From JACCTU01 sp963809175 (lineage in GTDB: Bacteria; Actinomycetota; Thermoleophilia; Gaiellales; Gaiellaceae), in assembly GCA_963809175.1 (NCBI GenBank), contig CAWEIK010000003.1:868001-932000 (forward strand): a DNA stretch of 64,000 bases. Direction: 5' to 3'. The stretch's first letter is position 1, and the number at the start of each line of letters is the position of its first letter. Made by a program: the position numbers and the translations under genes. This document shows positions 34,274 through 43,839 of this stretch, one piece after another. Under the pieces are notes generated by a model that was given only the letters and a program-made list of their open reading frames with translations, was not told the DNA's origin and did no database searches.

Positions 34274-36479
34274 CTAGAGCCCGACGACGTCGTCCGGCCG
34301 GACCGGCACGCGCACGAGCGGGCGGCCGGTCGCGTCGCGGAGCGCGGCGACGATCGCGGCGGTGGAGACGACCGTCGGCGGCTCGCCGACGCCCTTGACG
34401 CCGTACGGCGCGCTCGGCTCCGGCACTTCGACGAGCACGGAGTCGATCGGCGGCATGTCGAGCGTGGTCGGGATCAGGTAGTCGGTGAAGCTCGCGTTCG
34501 TGATCAGGCCGCCGCGGGTCTGGATCTCCTCCATCAGCGCGAGCCCGAGCCCCTGCGCGGTGCCGCCCTCGATCTGGCCTTCGACGGCGACCGGGTTGAT
34601 CGCGGCGCCGACGTCCTGCGCGGTCCCGATCCAGACGACGCGCGTGAGACCGAGCTCGACGTCGACCTCCGCGACGACCCGCATCGCGGCGCACGCGAAC
34701 GCGACGTGCGAGCGCTCGCCCGTCGTGCGCCCGGTCTCGGGGTCGAGCGGGCTCGTGCGCGGGTGGCGGTAGATCCGCTCCACGTCGACCTCTCCCCCGG
34801 TCCGCTCGCGCTCCTCGAGCGCGGCTCGACAAGCCAACTGAACTGCGCCCGCGGCCATCCAGGTCATGCCGCGAAGCAGACGTCGAGCCCGCGGAGTCGA
34901 CGGTTGCGGTGGTGTGCGGCGCGAGCACGACGTCGTCCGTGCCGAGCTCGGTTCGCGCGACCTGCACGATCACGTTCGAAACGCCCTGCCCGACCTCGGC
35001 CGCCGCGCAGTGCACCTCCGCGCTGCCGTCCGCTCGCAGCTGCACGCGCGCGGCGCAGAAGTCGTCGAAGCCCTCCGAGTAGCAGATGTTCTTGAACCCG
35101 ACCGCGAAGCCGACGCCGCGGCGAACGCCCTCGCCGCGCGTCGTGTTGCCCGCGCCCCCGGGCAGGCCGATCGCCTCCCTCGGGAGCGGCTCGGGCTCGG
35201 GGATCGGCAGCTCGGCGGCGCGGCGGATCACCTCGGCGACGGGCAGCGACCCCTCGAGCTTCTGGCCGGTCGGGAGCTCGTCGCCCGGCGCGAGCGCGTT
35301 CCGCAGACGCAGCTCGACCGGGTCGAGGCCGAGCGCCTCCGCGAGCTTGTCCATCTGCGCCTCGGCGGCGAAGCACGTCTGCACGGCGCCGAAGCCGCGC
35401 ATCGCGCCGCAGGGCGGGTTGTTCGAGTACACGCACGTGGACTCGAGCAGCGCGTTCGCGACGGCGTACGGGCCGCACGCGAACGCGGCAGCGTTCGACG
35501 TCACGGCGGTCGAGCTGGACGCATACGCACCGCCGTCGAGCAGGATCCGCATGCGCACGCAGACGAGCTTCCCGTCGCGGTCGGCGCGGTGCTCGGCCCA
35601 GATCTTCGCGGGGTGCCGGTGCACGTGGCCGACGAACGACTCCTCGCGGTTGTAGACCATCTTCACGGGCCGGCTCGTGTGCAGCGCCAGCAGCGCGCTG
35701 TGGATCTGCATCGACAGGTCCTCGCGCCCGCCGAACGCGCCGCCGACGCCGGCGAGGTGGATGCGCACGCGCTCGGGCTCGAGGCCGAGACACGGCGCGA
35801 TCTGGTCGCGGTCGACGTGCAGCCACTGCGTCGCGACGTAGATGTCGACGCCGCCCTCGCCGTCGGGGATCGCGAGCCCGGACTCGGGGCCGAGGAAGGC
35901 CTGATCCTGGATCCCGAGCTCGTAGACGCCCGAGACGGACACGTCGCCGCTCGTGTCCGGGTCGCCGTGGCGGATCACGAGGTGGCGGACGACGTTCGGC
36001 CGCGGGTCGTCGAGGTAGCCGTGGCCGTGCGTCCAGCGCTGGTCGTGGATCGGCTCCTGCTCCATGGCGCGTTCCATGTCGACCACGGGCTCGAGCGGCT
36101 CGTAGTCGATCTTGATCCGCTCCGCGGCTCTCCGCGCCTGCTCGGGATGCTCGGCGGCGACAACGGCGACCGGCTCGCCGAAGTAGCGCACCTTCTCGAA
36201 CGCGAGCACCGGCTGGTCGGGGAACTCGAGGCCGTAGCGCTTCTGTCCGGGAACGTCCGCGTGCGTCAGCACGGCGTGCACGCCCGGCGACGTCAGCGCC
36301 TCGCTCAGGTCGATCGCGAGAATGCGTGCGTGCGCGTGCGGGCTGCGCAGCGTGTGGCCCCAGAGCATCCCGGCGGCAGAGAGGTCGCTCGAGTACGCGA
36401 ACTCGCCCGTCGTCTTCGGGATCCCGTCGACGCGCACGACGCTCTCGCCGATCCGGCCCAGGGGCAGCGTCTTGCTCAC
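34274..36479 (-). CDS. xdhA: Xanthine dehydrogenase family, molybdopterin-binding subunit (frameshifted)
   Basis: About 735 residues from GTG 36479 (GTGA with xdhC). It binds the molybdenum cofactor and oxidises hypoxanthine or xanthine. Segments: VDGIPKTTGEFAYSSDL, GVHAVLTHADVPG, IHLAGVGGAFGGREDLSMQ, NNPPCGAMRGFGAVQT, AAEVGQGVSNVIVQVA and, after a frameshift at about 34862-34872, INPVAVEGQIEGGTAQGLGLALMEE and GVKGVGEPPTVVSTAAI with the catalytic Glu. Substrate cannot be fixed from sequence, but the purine genes that follow on the other strand favour xanthine. Confidence 0.88.
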
Positions 36480-36928
36480 TCCGCCGCCAGCCGCACCGCG
36501 TCGAAGATCTTCGAGTAGCCCGTGCAGCGGCAGAGGTTGCCGGAGAGCGCCTCGCGGATCTCGTCGTCGTTGGGCTGGGGTTGTGCGCGAGCAGGTCCGC
36601 GGTGGCGACGACGAGGCCCGGCGTGCAGAAGCCGCACTGCACCGCGCCCGCCTCGACGAACGCCTCCTGCACGCGATGGAGCTCGCCGTTCTCCGGCGAG
36701 CCCCTCGACGGTGACGACCTCGTGGCCGTCGGCCTGCGCCGCGAGCACGAGGCACGCGCAGACGAGCGTGCCGTCGAGGAGCACCGAGCACGACCCGCAC
36801 TCCCCTTGCTCGCACGCGTTCTTCGACCCCGGCAGCCCAAGGCTCTCGCGCAGCGCGAAGAGGAGGCTCTCGCCCGCCCAGACGTCGGCCTCGCGCTTCT
36901 CGCCGTTGACGGTGAGCTCGATCTTCAC
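36476..36928 (-). CDS. xdhC: Xanthine dehydrogenase family, [2Fe-2S] subunit (two frameshifts)
   Basis: About 151 residues from GTG 36928. Plant-type [2Fe-2S] cysteines 39, 44, 47 and 57 or 59 (CEQGECGSCSVLL) and the second cluster in AVQCGFCTPGLVVATADLL and GNLCRCTGYSKIFDAV. The middle is in another frame between about 36695 and 36582 (ENGELHRVQEAFVEAG), so two indels cancel. It passes electrons from the molybdenum site to FAD. GTGA overlaps on both sides. Confidence 0.88.
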   Translation of the reverse strand: MKIELTVNGEKREADVWAGESLLFALRESLGLPGSKNACEQGECGSCSVLLDGTLVCACLVLAAQADGHEVVTVEGLAGERRAPSRAGGVRRGGRGAVRLLHAGPRRRHRGPARAQPQPNDDEIREALSGNLCRCTGYSKIFDAVRLAAE

Positions 36929-37706
36929 GCCGTGCACCGGTCGATCGCGCGCTTCGTCAGCACGCGCAGCGCGTGGCGGCGATACGCGGCGGTGCCACGA
37001 ACGTCGTCGATCGGGCTGGCCGCCTCTGCGACGAGGTCGGGGAACGACGACGCGTCGCCGAGCGGTGCGCGGACGAGCGTCGGCACCGGCCCGGCGGAGC
37101 CGAACGCCGCGCGAAGCTCGTCCGTCGACGCGCACGGCGAGCGAGACGACCGCGATCACCATCGCGTTTCGCGGACCGACCTTCATGAACGTCTGCCTGC
37201 CGCCGGTCTCGACGAGCAGCCCGACGACGAGCTCGTCCTCGGCGAGGACGTTCTGCTTCGGGCCGACGAGGAAGTCCGTCAAGGCGACGACGCGCGTGCC
37301 GCGGACGCTCGCGAGCTCGACCTCGCGCGCCGGCGACGAGCAGCGGCGGCAGCGCGTCGCCGGCCGGCGAGGACGTGCCGAGGTTCCCACCGATCGTGCC
37401 GCGGTTGCGGATCTGCGGCGATCCGACGGTGCGCGACGCCTCTGCGAGCGCGGGCAGCAGGCCGGCGAGCGGCTCCTCCATCGCCTCCGCGTAGGTGAGA
37501 CCCGCGCCGAGCCGCAGCGTCCCGTTCTCGCGCGACCAGCCGCGCAGCTCGGGCACCTCGTTCAGGTTCAGGAGGGCGCCCGGCCGGAGCCGGTCGAAGT
37601 TGATCGCGACCATCACGTCGGTGCCGCCCGCGATCGGGACGGCGTCGGGCCGCTCCGCCTTCAGCCGCAGCGCCTCGTCCAGCGAGAGCGGACTCAGGAC
37701 GTCCAC
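36925..37706 (-). CDS. xdhB: Xanthine dehydrogenase family, FAD-binding subunit (two frameshifts)
   Basis: About 260 residues from GTG 37706. FAD site IAGGTDVMVAINFDRLRPG and SPQIRNRGTIGGNLGTSSPAGD; then, in another frame, VALTDFLVGPKQNVLAEDELV and GGRQTFMKVGPRNAMVIAVVSLA; and in the third, DELRAAFGSAGPVPTLVRAPLGD to RRHALRVLTKRAI at the end. Indels near 37345 and 37125. First gene of the xdhB-xdhC-xdhA-VOC operon; divergent from ade with a 28-base gap. Confidence 0.86.
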
Positions 37707-37734
37707 GGCGCCTAGGGTAGTACGTTAGGAGCCG

Positions 37735-39428
37735 ATGGCCGACCTCGCGCGCCGACTGGCCGTTGCCCGCGGGGACGAGCCGGCCGACCTCGTCATCCGC
37801 GGCGGACGCGTGCTCTCCGTCTTCACGCGCGAGTGGCTCGAGACGGATGTCGCGATCGCCGACGGCTTCATCGCCGGTCTGGGCGACTACGAGGGGCGGG
37901 AGACGCTGGACGTCTCGGGCCGCTGGGTCGTGCCCGGCTTCGTCGACGCGCACATGCACCTCGAGTCGTCGAAGCTGCTCGTCGACGAGTTCGCGCGGCT
38001 CGTGCTGCCGCTCGGGACGACCGCGGTCGTCGCCGACCCGCACGAGATCGCGAACGTGCTCGGCACCGACGGCGTCCACTGGCTGCTCGACGCGTGCGAC
38101 GAGGTGCCGCTCGACGTCTACGTGATGGCGTCGTCGTGCGTGCCCGCGTCGCGGTTCGAGTCGCCGCGCCGCGAGCTCACGCCCGGCGACCTCGAGGGGC
38201 TGCTGCGCCGGCGGCGCGTGATCGGGCTCGCCGAGATGATGAACTTCCCCGGCGTGATCGCGGGCGACGAGCGCGAGCTCGCGAAGCTCCGGCTCGACGG
38301 CGCGTCGCACGTCGACGGCCACGCGCCCGGCGTCCTCGGCAAGCAGCTGAACGCCTACGCGGCGGCCGGGATCCGCTCCGACCACGAGGCGTACTCGGCG
38401 GAGGAGGGCCGCCAGCGGCTGCGCGCCGGGATGTGGCTGCTGATCCGCGAGGCCTCGGCCGCGCGCAACCTCCACGCCCTGCTGCCGGTCGTCCGCGAGT
38501 TCGGGCCGGCGCGGATCGCGTTCTGCACCGACGACCGCGAGCCGGAGCACATCGTCGACGAGGGGCACATCAACTCGATGGTCCGCGCGAGCGTCGAGCA
38601 GGGGATCGCACCGGAGGACGCGCTCGTGATGGCGTCGCGGAACGGCGCGTCGTGGCACGGCCTCTCGCACCTCGGCGCGATCGCTCCGGGCTACCAGGCA
38701 GACCTGCTTGGTGCTGCCCGACCTCGAGCGCTTCGAGCCGGAGCTCGTGCTGAAGCGCGGCTCGCCCGTCGGCGAGATCGACCGGCCCTCCGTGCCGGAG
38801 TGGGTCAAGCACACCGTTCGCGCCGCGCCGACCTCGACGAGCGACTTCGCGCTGCGTTCGGCAGGCGGCCGGGTGCGCGTGATCGGCGTCGTGCCCGACC
38901 AGATCGTCACCGAGGCGCTCGTCGAGGAGCCGACGGTTCGCGACGGACAGGTGGTCGCCGACGCCGAGCGCGATCTCGCGAAGATCGCCGTCGTCGAGCG
39001 CCACCTCGGCACCGGGCCGGATCGGCCTCGGGCTCGTGCGCGGCTTCGGGCTGCGCGACGGCGCGCTCGCCTCGACGATCGCGCACGACGCGCACAACAT
39101 CGTCGCCGTCGCGATGAACGACGACGACCTGCAGCGCGCGGTCGAGCGGCTCGTGGAGCTCGGCGGCGGGATCGTCGTCGTCTCGCAGGGCGAGGTCCGC
39201 GCGGAGCTGCCGCTCCCCGTCGCCGGCCTGCTCTCCGACCGTCCGCTCGCCGAGGTCGTCGCTGCGAGCCGCGCGTGCGTGGAAGCGACGCGCGAGCTCG
39301 GCTGCACCCTGCCCTCGCCGTTCCAGTCGCTCGCCTTCCTGGCGCTCTCGGTGATCCCGAGCCTGAAGATCACGGACCACGGCCTCGTCGACGTCGACGC
39401 TTTCGAGCTCGTTCCGCTCGAGGTGTGA
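37735..39428 (+). CDS. ade: Adenine deaminase (two frameshifts)
   Basis: About 564 residues, as expected for bacterial Ade: converts adenine to hypoxanthine. GFVDAHMHLESSKLLVDEFA (metal His pair), VADPHEIANVLG, NFPGVIAGDERELAK, GHAPGVLGKQLNAYAAAGIRSDHE, FCTDDREPEHIVDEGHIN; then, after shifts near 38708 and 39013-39019, VLPDLERFEPELVLKRG and IAHDAHNIVAVAMNDDDL. The upstream AGGAG at 37725 supports ATG 37735. Its stop TGA 39426-39428 lies within the left copy of a 16-bp direct repeat, at the point where an insert separates it from the next purine gene. Confidence 0.9.
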
Positions 39429-39438
39429 GCACGCTCTA
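39423..39438 (+). repeat. 16-bp direct repeat, left copy
   Basis: GTGTGAGCACGCTCTA, covering the last sense codon and stop of ade. Identical to 41806-41821. Intact, this sequence would both end ade and start the deaminase in a GTGA overlap. Confidence 0.8.
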
Positions 39439-41805
39439 GTCCTTGTACAGATTGGCACCTGTGGCTCACTCTGCGTCTTCCGATGTTGCGACGGGCGCTT
39501 CGACGGGCAAGGGGGGTGCGACGCCGAGCGCCCAGCAGTAAGAGCTGAGCTCGTCGACGTCCTGTTCGACGAGCGCCGTCAGCGTCGTGCCGCCGCCGTG
39601 TCCCGAGTCCCGGAGCGGCAGCAGAAAGTAGGGACCGCCCTGCGTCGTTTCGGCCTGGAGCCTGGCGACCATCTTGAGCGCATCGTGCGGCCGCGCGACC
39701 CGATCGTTCAACGCCGGCACGAACACCATCACCGGATAGCGGCGATCGCCCCGGACGTTGTGATACGGCGAGTAGCCGGCGAGGTACGGACCCTCGACGG
39801 GGTCGTCCGGCGATCCGAACTCGACCGTCGCCGCGCTCCGGATACGCAGCATGTCGAGGTTGGGCACACGGGAGAACACAGCTCCGAAGGCATCGGGTGC
39901 TTGCATTGCGGTGACGGCGACGAGTAGACCGCCGTTGCTGTTGCCGCGCGAGACGAGCTTGGAGGGCGTCGTGTAGCCCGCCGAGACGAGCCAGCGCGCC
40001 GCGGCGATGTAGTCATCGAACGCGTTTTGCCGCCGCGTCTTCGTCGCCGCCTCGTGCCAGGCGCGGCCGTATTCGCCGCCGCCTCGGATGTTCGGGTACG
40101 CGAGCACGCCGCCCAGCTTCAGCCACGCGGCGTTGAGCGCCGTAAAGGTCGGCTGCACCGAGATGTTGAAGCCCCCGTAGCCGCTCAGACGCACGGGACG
40201 GCGGCCGTCGCGAGGCATGTCCCTTCGGTGGATGACGAACATCGAGACCGGCGTGCCGTCGCGCGACTCGTACCAGACCTGCTCCGTCAGGTAGGCGGAT
40301 GCGTCGAGGCCCACGTCGGGGACGTGGTAGGGCGCCAGGCGGTCGGACCCGTAGTCGTATCGATAGACCGACGGGCCCTGCACGTACGACTCGAAGCGCA
40401 CCCACACCTCGTCGGCGTCCCAGCCGCCGCTGACGCCGCTGATCATCCCTCCGCCTTCCGTCCGATTGACCGAACCGAGTGCGGGAAGCGCCAACTCGCG
40501 CAGGAAGGTCCCGTCCTCGGAGTGGACGTGTACACGATGAGACGCCGAGTGCGAGTAGACGGCGTACAGACGGCCTCCGACACCGGTCACCGACAGCAAC
40601 GTGTCCGAGCGTTCGGGAATGACCGTCCGCCATTCGGTCGGCTCCGTCAGCGGCGCGATGCAGAGGCGGCCGCGCGGGGCGTCGCGGTCGGTGTGGACGA
40701 GCAACTTGTCCCCGATCACCTGCACGTAGTTCACTGACCGCAGATCCGGAGCCACCGGCACCAACGCGTCGTCCGCGAGGCGCAGCAGGTAGACCGCGTT
40801 CGCGTGCACGAAGTCCCACTTGGAGAGCACGGCGAATCGGCCGCACCCGCTGATCTGGACCGAGCACCAGTACTTTTTCACCTCGTCGTCGCCGAAGACT
40901 TGTCGAGCCGGCGCGGCCGACCCGAGCCGGTGCTCGTAGACGTGCCACTGTGTCTCGTCGTCCGCGGGCATCTCTCCCGGCTCCGGACACGCCGCGTAGA
41001 AGAACCCTGACCCATCAGGCCGCCAGGCCAGCGACTCGTGCGACGTGCCGCGAGGCCGGTCGGGAAGCAGCTGTCCCGTCTCGACGTCGAGCACGCGGAT
41101 CACCGCATCGTGGGGGCTGCCAATGGACTTCCCGCACGCGACCAGCGTGCCATCCGGCGACGGCACAGCGAACACCAGCACCTCGTCACTTGCCCACGTG
41201 TTGGGATCGACCACCGACTCGGGCGGCGCATCTTTGCCGCGCCGCAGCATGAACTTGAGCTTGTCGTCGTCGGCGTCCGCCTGCCAGAAAAACTCGTGTC
41301 CGTTCGATCCGGCGGGAATAGGCGACGACAACTGCGCATGACGCCGTGAGCGAGCGACCGCTGCCCGCAGCCAGTCGCGCCCCGGGACCGCACTCAGCAC
41401 TGAATGCGTGACGGCCTCCTGCGCCGCGATCCACGCCTCGGTCTCCGGATCGTTGAGCCGCTCCAGCCAGACGTAAGGATCGTCGAACCACCGCCCGTGC
41501 AGCGTGTAGCCGCTATCCGAATCGCGGCGCGCCGTGGGAAATTCCAAGGGCGGGTTCAGCGTCCTGATCCGGTGATCCTTCGCCGCGCGACGAGTTCGCT
41601 GCGGCTCGCTGTGTTGACACCGATTTGGGGGAACGGCGACGCGGTTTGCCGGCGGGTCATCGAGAGAACTCTTTCAGCTTCTAGCATCGGGAAGCAGAAG
41701 AGCGGAGCCACGCAAGCGCCTTCACGGCGTAAGACGCCCGGCCGTCCCATGTCTATGACAATCTCGGACCAGGTGGTCTCTTCTCGCGCGTGTACAAAGG
41801 CCAGA
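39439..41805. mobile_element. Inserted segment carrying a prolyl oligopeptidase gene
   Basis: 2367 bases between two exact 16-bp repeats. Near its ends are short inverted sequences: CCTTGTACA at 39441-39449 and TGTACAAAGG at 41791-41800 (reverse complement CCTTTGTACA, one extra T). It holds one intact minus-strand gene, with less strictly G/C-ending codons than its neighbours and no frameshift, and no transposase or integrase. The origin is unknown: a small cassette moved in trans, an illegitimate recombination, or an assembly join. Confidence 0.55.
39466..41547 (-). CDS. Prolyl oligopeptidase family serine peptidase (S9A)
   Basis: 693 residues, intact. N-terminal seven-bladed propeller region (DDPYVWLERLNDPETEAWIAAQ start; ESLAWRPDGSGFFYA; repeated beta segments), then the alpha/beta-hydrolase catalytic domain: LSGYGGFNISVQPTFT, ANPNIRGGGEYG-like YPNIRGGGEYGRAWH, nucleophile SRGNSNGGLLVAV, acid PALNDRVARPHDALK and histidine DSGHGGG. 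Cleaves short proline-containing peptides. No signal peptide, so cytoplasmic. It has no obvious link to purine breakdown and lies on the opposite strand inside that cluster within the inserted segment. The 260 bases upstream hold no other gene. Confidence 0.92.
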   Translation of the reverse strand: MEFPTARRDSDSGYTLHGRWFDDPYVWLERLNDPETEAWIAAQEAVTHSVLSAVPGRDWLRAAVARSRRHAQLSSPIPAGSNGHEFFWQADADDDKLKFMLRRGKDAPPESVVDPNTWASDEVLVFAVPSPDGTLVACGKSIGSPHDAVIRVLDVETGQLLPDRPRGTSHESLAWRPDGSGFFYAACPEPGEMPADDETQWHVYEHRLGSAAPARQVFGDDEVKKYWCSVQISGCGRFAVLSKWDFVHANAVYLLRLADDALVPVAPDLRSVNYVQVIGDKLLVHTDRDAPRGRLCIAPLTEPTEWRTVIPERSDTLLSVTGVGGRLYAVYSHSASHRVHVHSEDGTFLRELALPALGSVNRTEGGGMISGVSGGWDADEVWVRFESYVQGPSVYRYDYGSDRLAPYHVPDVGLDASAYLTEQVWYESRDGTPVSMFVIHRRDMPRDGRRPVRLSGYGGFNISVQPTFTALNAAWLKLGGVLAYPNIRGGGEYGRAWHEAATKTRRQNAFDDYIAAARWLVSAGYTTPSKLVSRGNSNGGLLVAVTAMQAPDAFGAVFSRVPNLDMLRIRSAATVEFGSPDDPVEGPYLAGYSPYHNVRGDRRYPVMVFVPALNDRVARPHDALKMVARLQAETTQGGPYFLLPLRDSGHGGGTTLTALVEQDVDELSSYCWALGVAPPLPVEAPVATSEDAE

Positions 41806-41807
41806 GT
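41548..41807. other. Gene-free stretch upstream of the prolyl oligopeptidase
   Basis: 260 bases, more AT-rich than the surroundings (for example TGTGTTGACACCGATTTGG near 41610). TTGACA near 41613 reads on the plus strand, away from the peptidase. It must contain the peptidase promoter on the minus strand and whatever promoter now serves the deaminase, but I see no convincing hexamer pair. Confidence 0.4.
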
Positions 41808-41821
41808 GTGAGCACGCTCTA
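41806..41821 (+). repeat. 16-bp direct repeat, right copy
   Basis: GTGTGAGCACGCTCTA, containing the GTG start (41808) of the deaminase. Identical to 39423-39438. Confidence 0.8.
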
Positions 41822-43142
41822 CGCCAACGCGCACGTCGTGACGCTCGACGACGCGCGGAGCGAGCACGCCGGCGGCTGGCTGCTCGTCGAGGACGGCTTC
41901 GTGCGCGACGTCGGCGGCGGCGCGGAGCCCGAGAGCGACGAGCGCGTCGACCTCGGGGGCAAGGTCGTCACGCCCGGGCTCGTGAACACGCACCACCACC
42001 TGTACCAGACGCTCACGCGCGCGCGGGCGCAGCAGGCCGACCTGTTCTCGTGGCTGCGCGAGCTGTACCCGGTCTGGGCGCGCGTCGACGCGGAGGCCGA
42101 GTACGCGGCCGCGCGCACCGGGCTCGCCGAGCTCGCGCTCTCCGGTTGCACGACGGTGTTCGACCACCACTACGTCTTCCCGCGCGGGCGCACCGGGCTC
42201 GTCGAGGCGGAGGTGCAGGCGGCGCGCGAGCTCGGCGTGCGCATCGTCGCCTCGCGCGGCTCGATGGACCTCGGCGAGTCGGACGGCGGGCTTCCGCCCG
42301 ACGAGCTCGTCGAGGACCTCGACGCGGTGCTCGCCGACACCGAGCGGCTCGCGGGCGAGCTCCACGAGCCGGGCCCCGGCGCGCGCGTCCAGCTCGCGGT
42401 CGCTCCCTGTTCGCCGTTCTCGGTGACGGGGAGGCTGATGGAGGAGTCGGCCGCGCTCGCGCGCCGGCTCGGCCTGCCGCTCCACACGCACCTCGCCGAG
42501 ACGGTCGAGGAGGACGCGTACTGCCGCGAGCTCTACGGCTGCACGCCGGTCGAGTACCTCGAGCGGCTCGGGTGGCTCGCCGGCGACGTCTGGTGCGCGC
42601 ACTGCGTCCACCTGCGCGACGACGAGATCCGGCGCTTCGGCGAGACCGGCACCGGCGTCGCGCACTGCCCGACGTCGAACCTGCGGCTCGGCGCCGGGGT
42701 TGCGCCCGTGCGTGACCTCCTGGACGCGAACGTGCGCGTCGGCCTCGGCGTCGACGGTTCCGCCTCGAACGAGCGGAGCGACCTCTTCTTCGAGGTCAAG
42801 CAGGCGCTCCTCGTCGCGCGCGGCCGCGGCGGGCCGGCCGCGATGACCGTCCGGGACGCGCTCGCGCTCGGCACCCGCGGCGGCGCGGCCGTGCTCGGCC
42901 GAGACGACATCGGCTCGCTCGAGCCGGGCAAGTGCGCGGACTTCGCGGTCTGGCGGGTCGACGGGCTCGAGCTCGGCGGCGCCGAGGATCTCGTCGCGGG
43001 GCTCGTCTTCTCGGCGCCCCACCGGGTCGACCGCCTGGTGGTCGGAGGCGAGGACGTCGTGCGCGACGGGCACCTCGTCAGGGCCGACGAGGACGAGATC
43101 GCGCGCGAGCAGCGCCGGGAAGCGACAAGATTCGCCGCATGA
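41808..43142 (+). CDS. 8-oxoguanine deaminase-like amidohydrolase
   Basis: 444 residues from GTG 41808. COG0402 amidohydrolase: TPGLVNTHHHLYQTLTRA (metal His and the following Tyr-Gln-x-Leu seen in 8-oxoguanine deaminases), GCTTVFDHHYVFPRG, HLAETVEEDAYCRE, WCAHCVHLRDDEI, VAHCPTSNLRLGAG, GLGVDGSASNERSDLF. Converts 8-oxoguanine to urate in characterised relatives; guanine or isoxanthopterin deaminase activity is possible. It is followed by the urate breakdown genes in an ATGA overlap, which supports a urate-producing role. It lost its overlap with ade through the insert. Confidence 0.85.
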   Translation: MSTLYANAHVVTLDDARSEHAGGWLLVEDGFVRDVGGGAEPESDERVDLGGKVVTPGLVNTHHHLYQTLTRARAQQADLFSWLRELYPVWARVDAEAEYAAARTGLAELALSGCTTVFDHHYVFPRGRTGLVEAEVQAARELGVRIVASRGSMDLGESDGGLPPDELVEDLDAVLADTERLAGELHEPGPGARVQLAVAPCSPFSVTGRLMEESAALARRLGLPLHTHLAETVEEDAYCRELYGCTPVEYLERLGWLAGDVWCAHCVHLRDDEIRRFGETGTGVAHCPTSNLRLGAGVAPVRDLLDANVRVGLGVDGSASNERSDLFFEVKQALLVARGRGGPAAMTVRDALALGTRGGAAVLGRDDIGSLEPGKCADFAVWRVDGLELGGAEDLVAGLVFSAPHRVDRLVVGGEDVVRDGHLVRADEDEIAREQRREATRFAA

Positions 43143-43426
43143 GCCTCTCGACCCACGTCCTCGACACCGAGCGCGGCCGTCCCGCCGAAGGTGTTCGCGT
43201 CGAGCTCTACCGCGGCGACGAGCAGCTCGCCGACGGGGCGACCGACGCCGACGGCCGGATCGCCGACCTCGCGCCGGGCCTCGAACCGGGCGTCTACCGG
43301 ATCGTCTTCCACCCGCCGTCGCCGTTCTTCCGCCGCGTCGAGCTCGAGGTGGAGCTCGGCGACGGGCACACGCACGTCCCGCTCCTCGTCTCGTCCTACG
43401 CGTGCGCGAGCTACCGCGGCAGCTGA
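43139..43426 (+). CDS. hiuH: 5-Hydroxyisourate hydrolase (transthyretin-like)
   Basis: 95 residues. SLSTHVLDTERGRPAEGV opening with catalytic His, GVYRIVFHPPSPFFRRVELEV, HTHVPLLVSSYACASYRGS with the diagnostic C-terminal Tyr-Arg-Gly-Ser. Opens the 5-hydroxyisourate ring to OHCU. ATGA overlap with the deaminase; the next gene starts 25 bases before its stop. Confidence 0.95.
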   Translation: MSLSTHVLDTERGRPAEGVRVELYRGDEQLADGATDADGRIADLAPGLEPGVYRIVFHPPSPFFRRVELEVELGDGHTHVPLLVSSYACASYRGS

Positions 43427-43839
43427 GCGTCGACGAGCTGGCCGAGCTGTTCGAGGGCCGCTCGCGCTTCGTCGAACGGCTCGCCGAGCTTCCCGACCCG
43501 CTCGACGCCGCGTTCGACCTCGTCGGCGAGGTGCCGGAGGACGAGCTCGTCGAGGCGCTCGAGGCCCACCCGCAGATCGGCGCGAAGAACCTCTCCGAGC
43601 GTTCGGCGCGGGAGCAGGGTCCCGACTCGGACGCCGCGATCGAGACCGAGCTCGCCTACCTGAACCAGGTCTACGAGGAGAAGTTCGGCTTCCGCTTCGT
43701 CGTCTTCGTGAACCGGCGACCGAAGAGCGAGATCGCCGATGCGCTCCGCGCGCGACTGGAGCGAACCCGCGAAGAGGAGCTGGAGACCGCCGTGCGCGAG
43801 CTCGTCGCGATCGCGCGCGACCGCTGGGAACGTCCGTGA
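43402..43839 (+). CDS. uraD: OHCU decarboxylase
   Basis: 145 residues from GTG 43402. Catalytic HPQIGAKNLSERSAREQ with His and Glu, then AYLNQVYEEKFGFRFVVFVNRRPKSEI and the terminal Arg-rich helix. Decarboxylates OHCU to (S)-allantoin, the step after HIU hydrolase. It overlaps the preceding gene by 25 bases and the urate oxidase gene by GTGA, so all are one transcript. Confidence 0.94.
   Translation: MRELPRQLSVDELAELFEGRSRFVERLAELPDPLDAAFDLVGEVPEDELVEALEAHPQIGAKNLSERSAREQGPDSDAAIETELAYLNQVYEEKFGFRFVVFVNRRPKSEIADALRARLERTREEELETAVRELVAIARDRWERP

Noticed and set aside
33708..36815. A single frame joining the xanthine dehydrogenase large subunit to the VOC protein
   Set aside because: xdhA leaves this frame at about 34862-34872 and the true frame ends at TAG 34274-34276; the VOC gene starts separately at GTG 34271.
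37707..37734. A promoter pair in the gap between xdhB and ade
   Set aside because: The gap is only 28 bases and shows just a ribosome binding site; any promoters would lie inside the genes.
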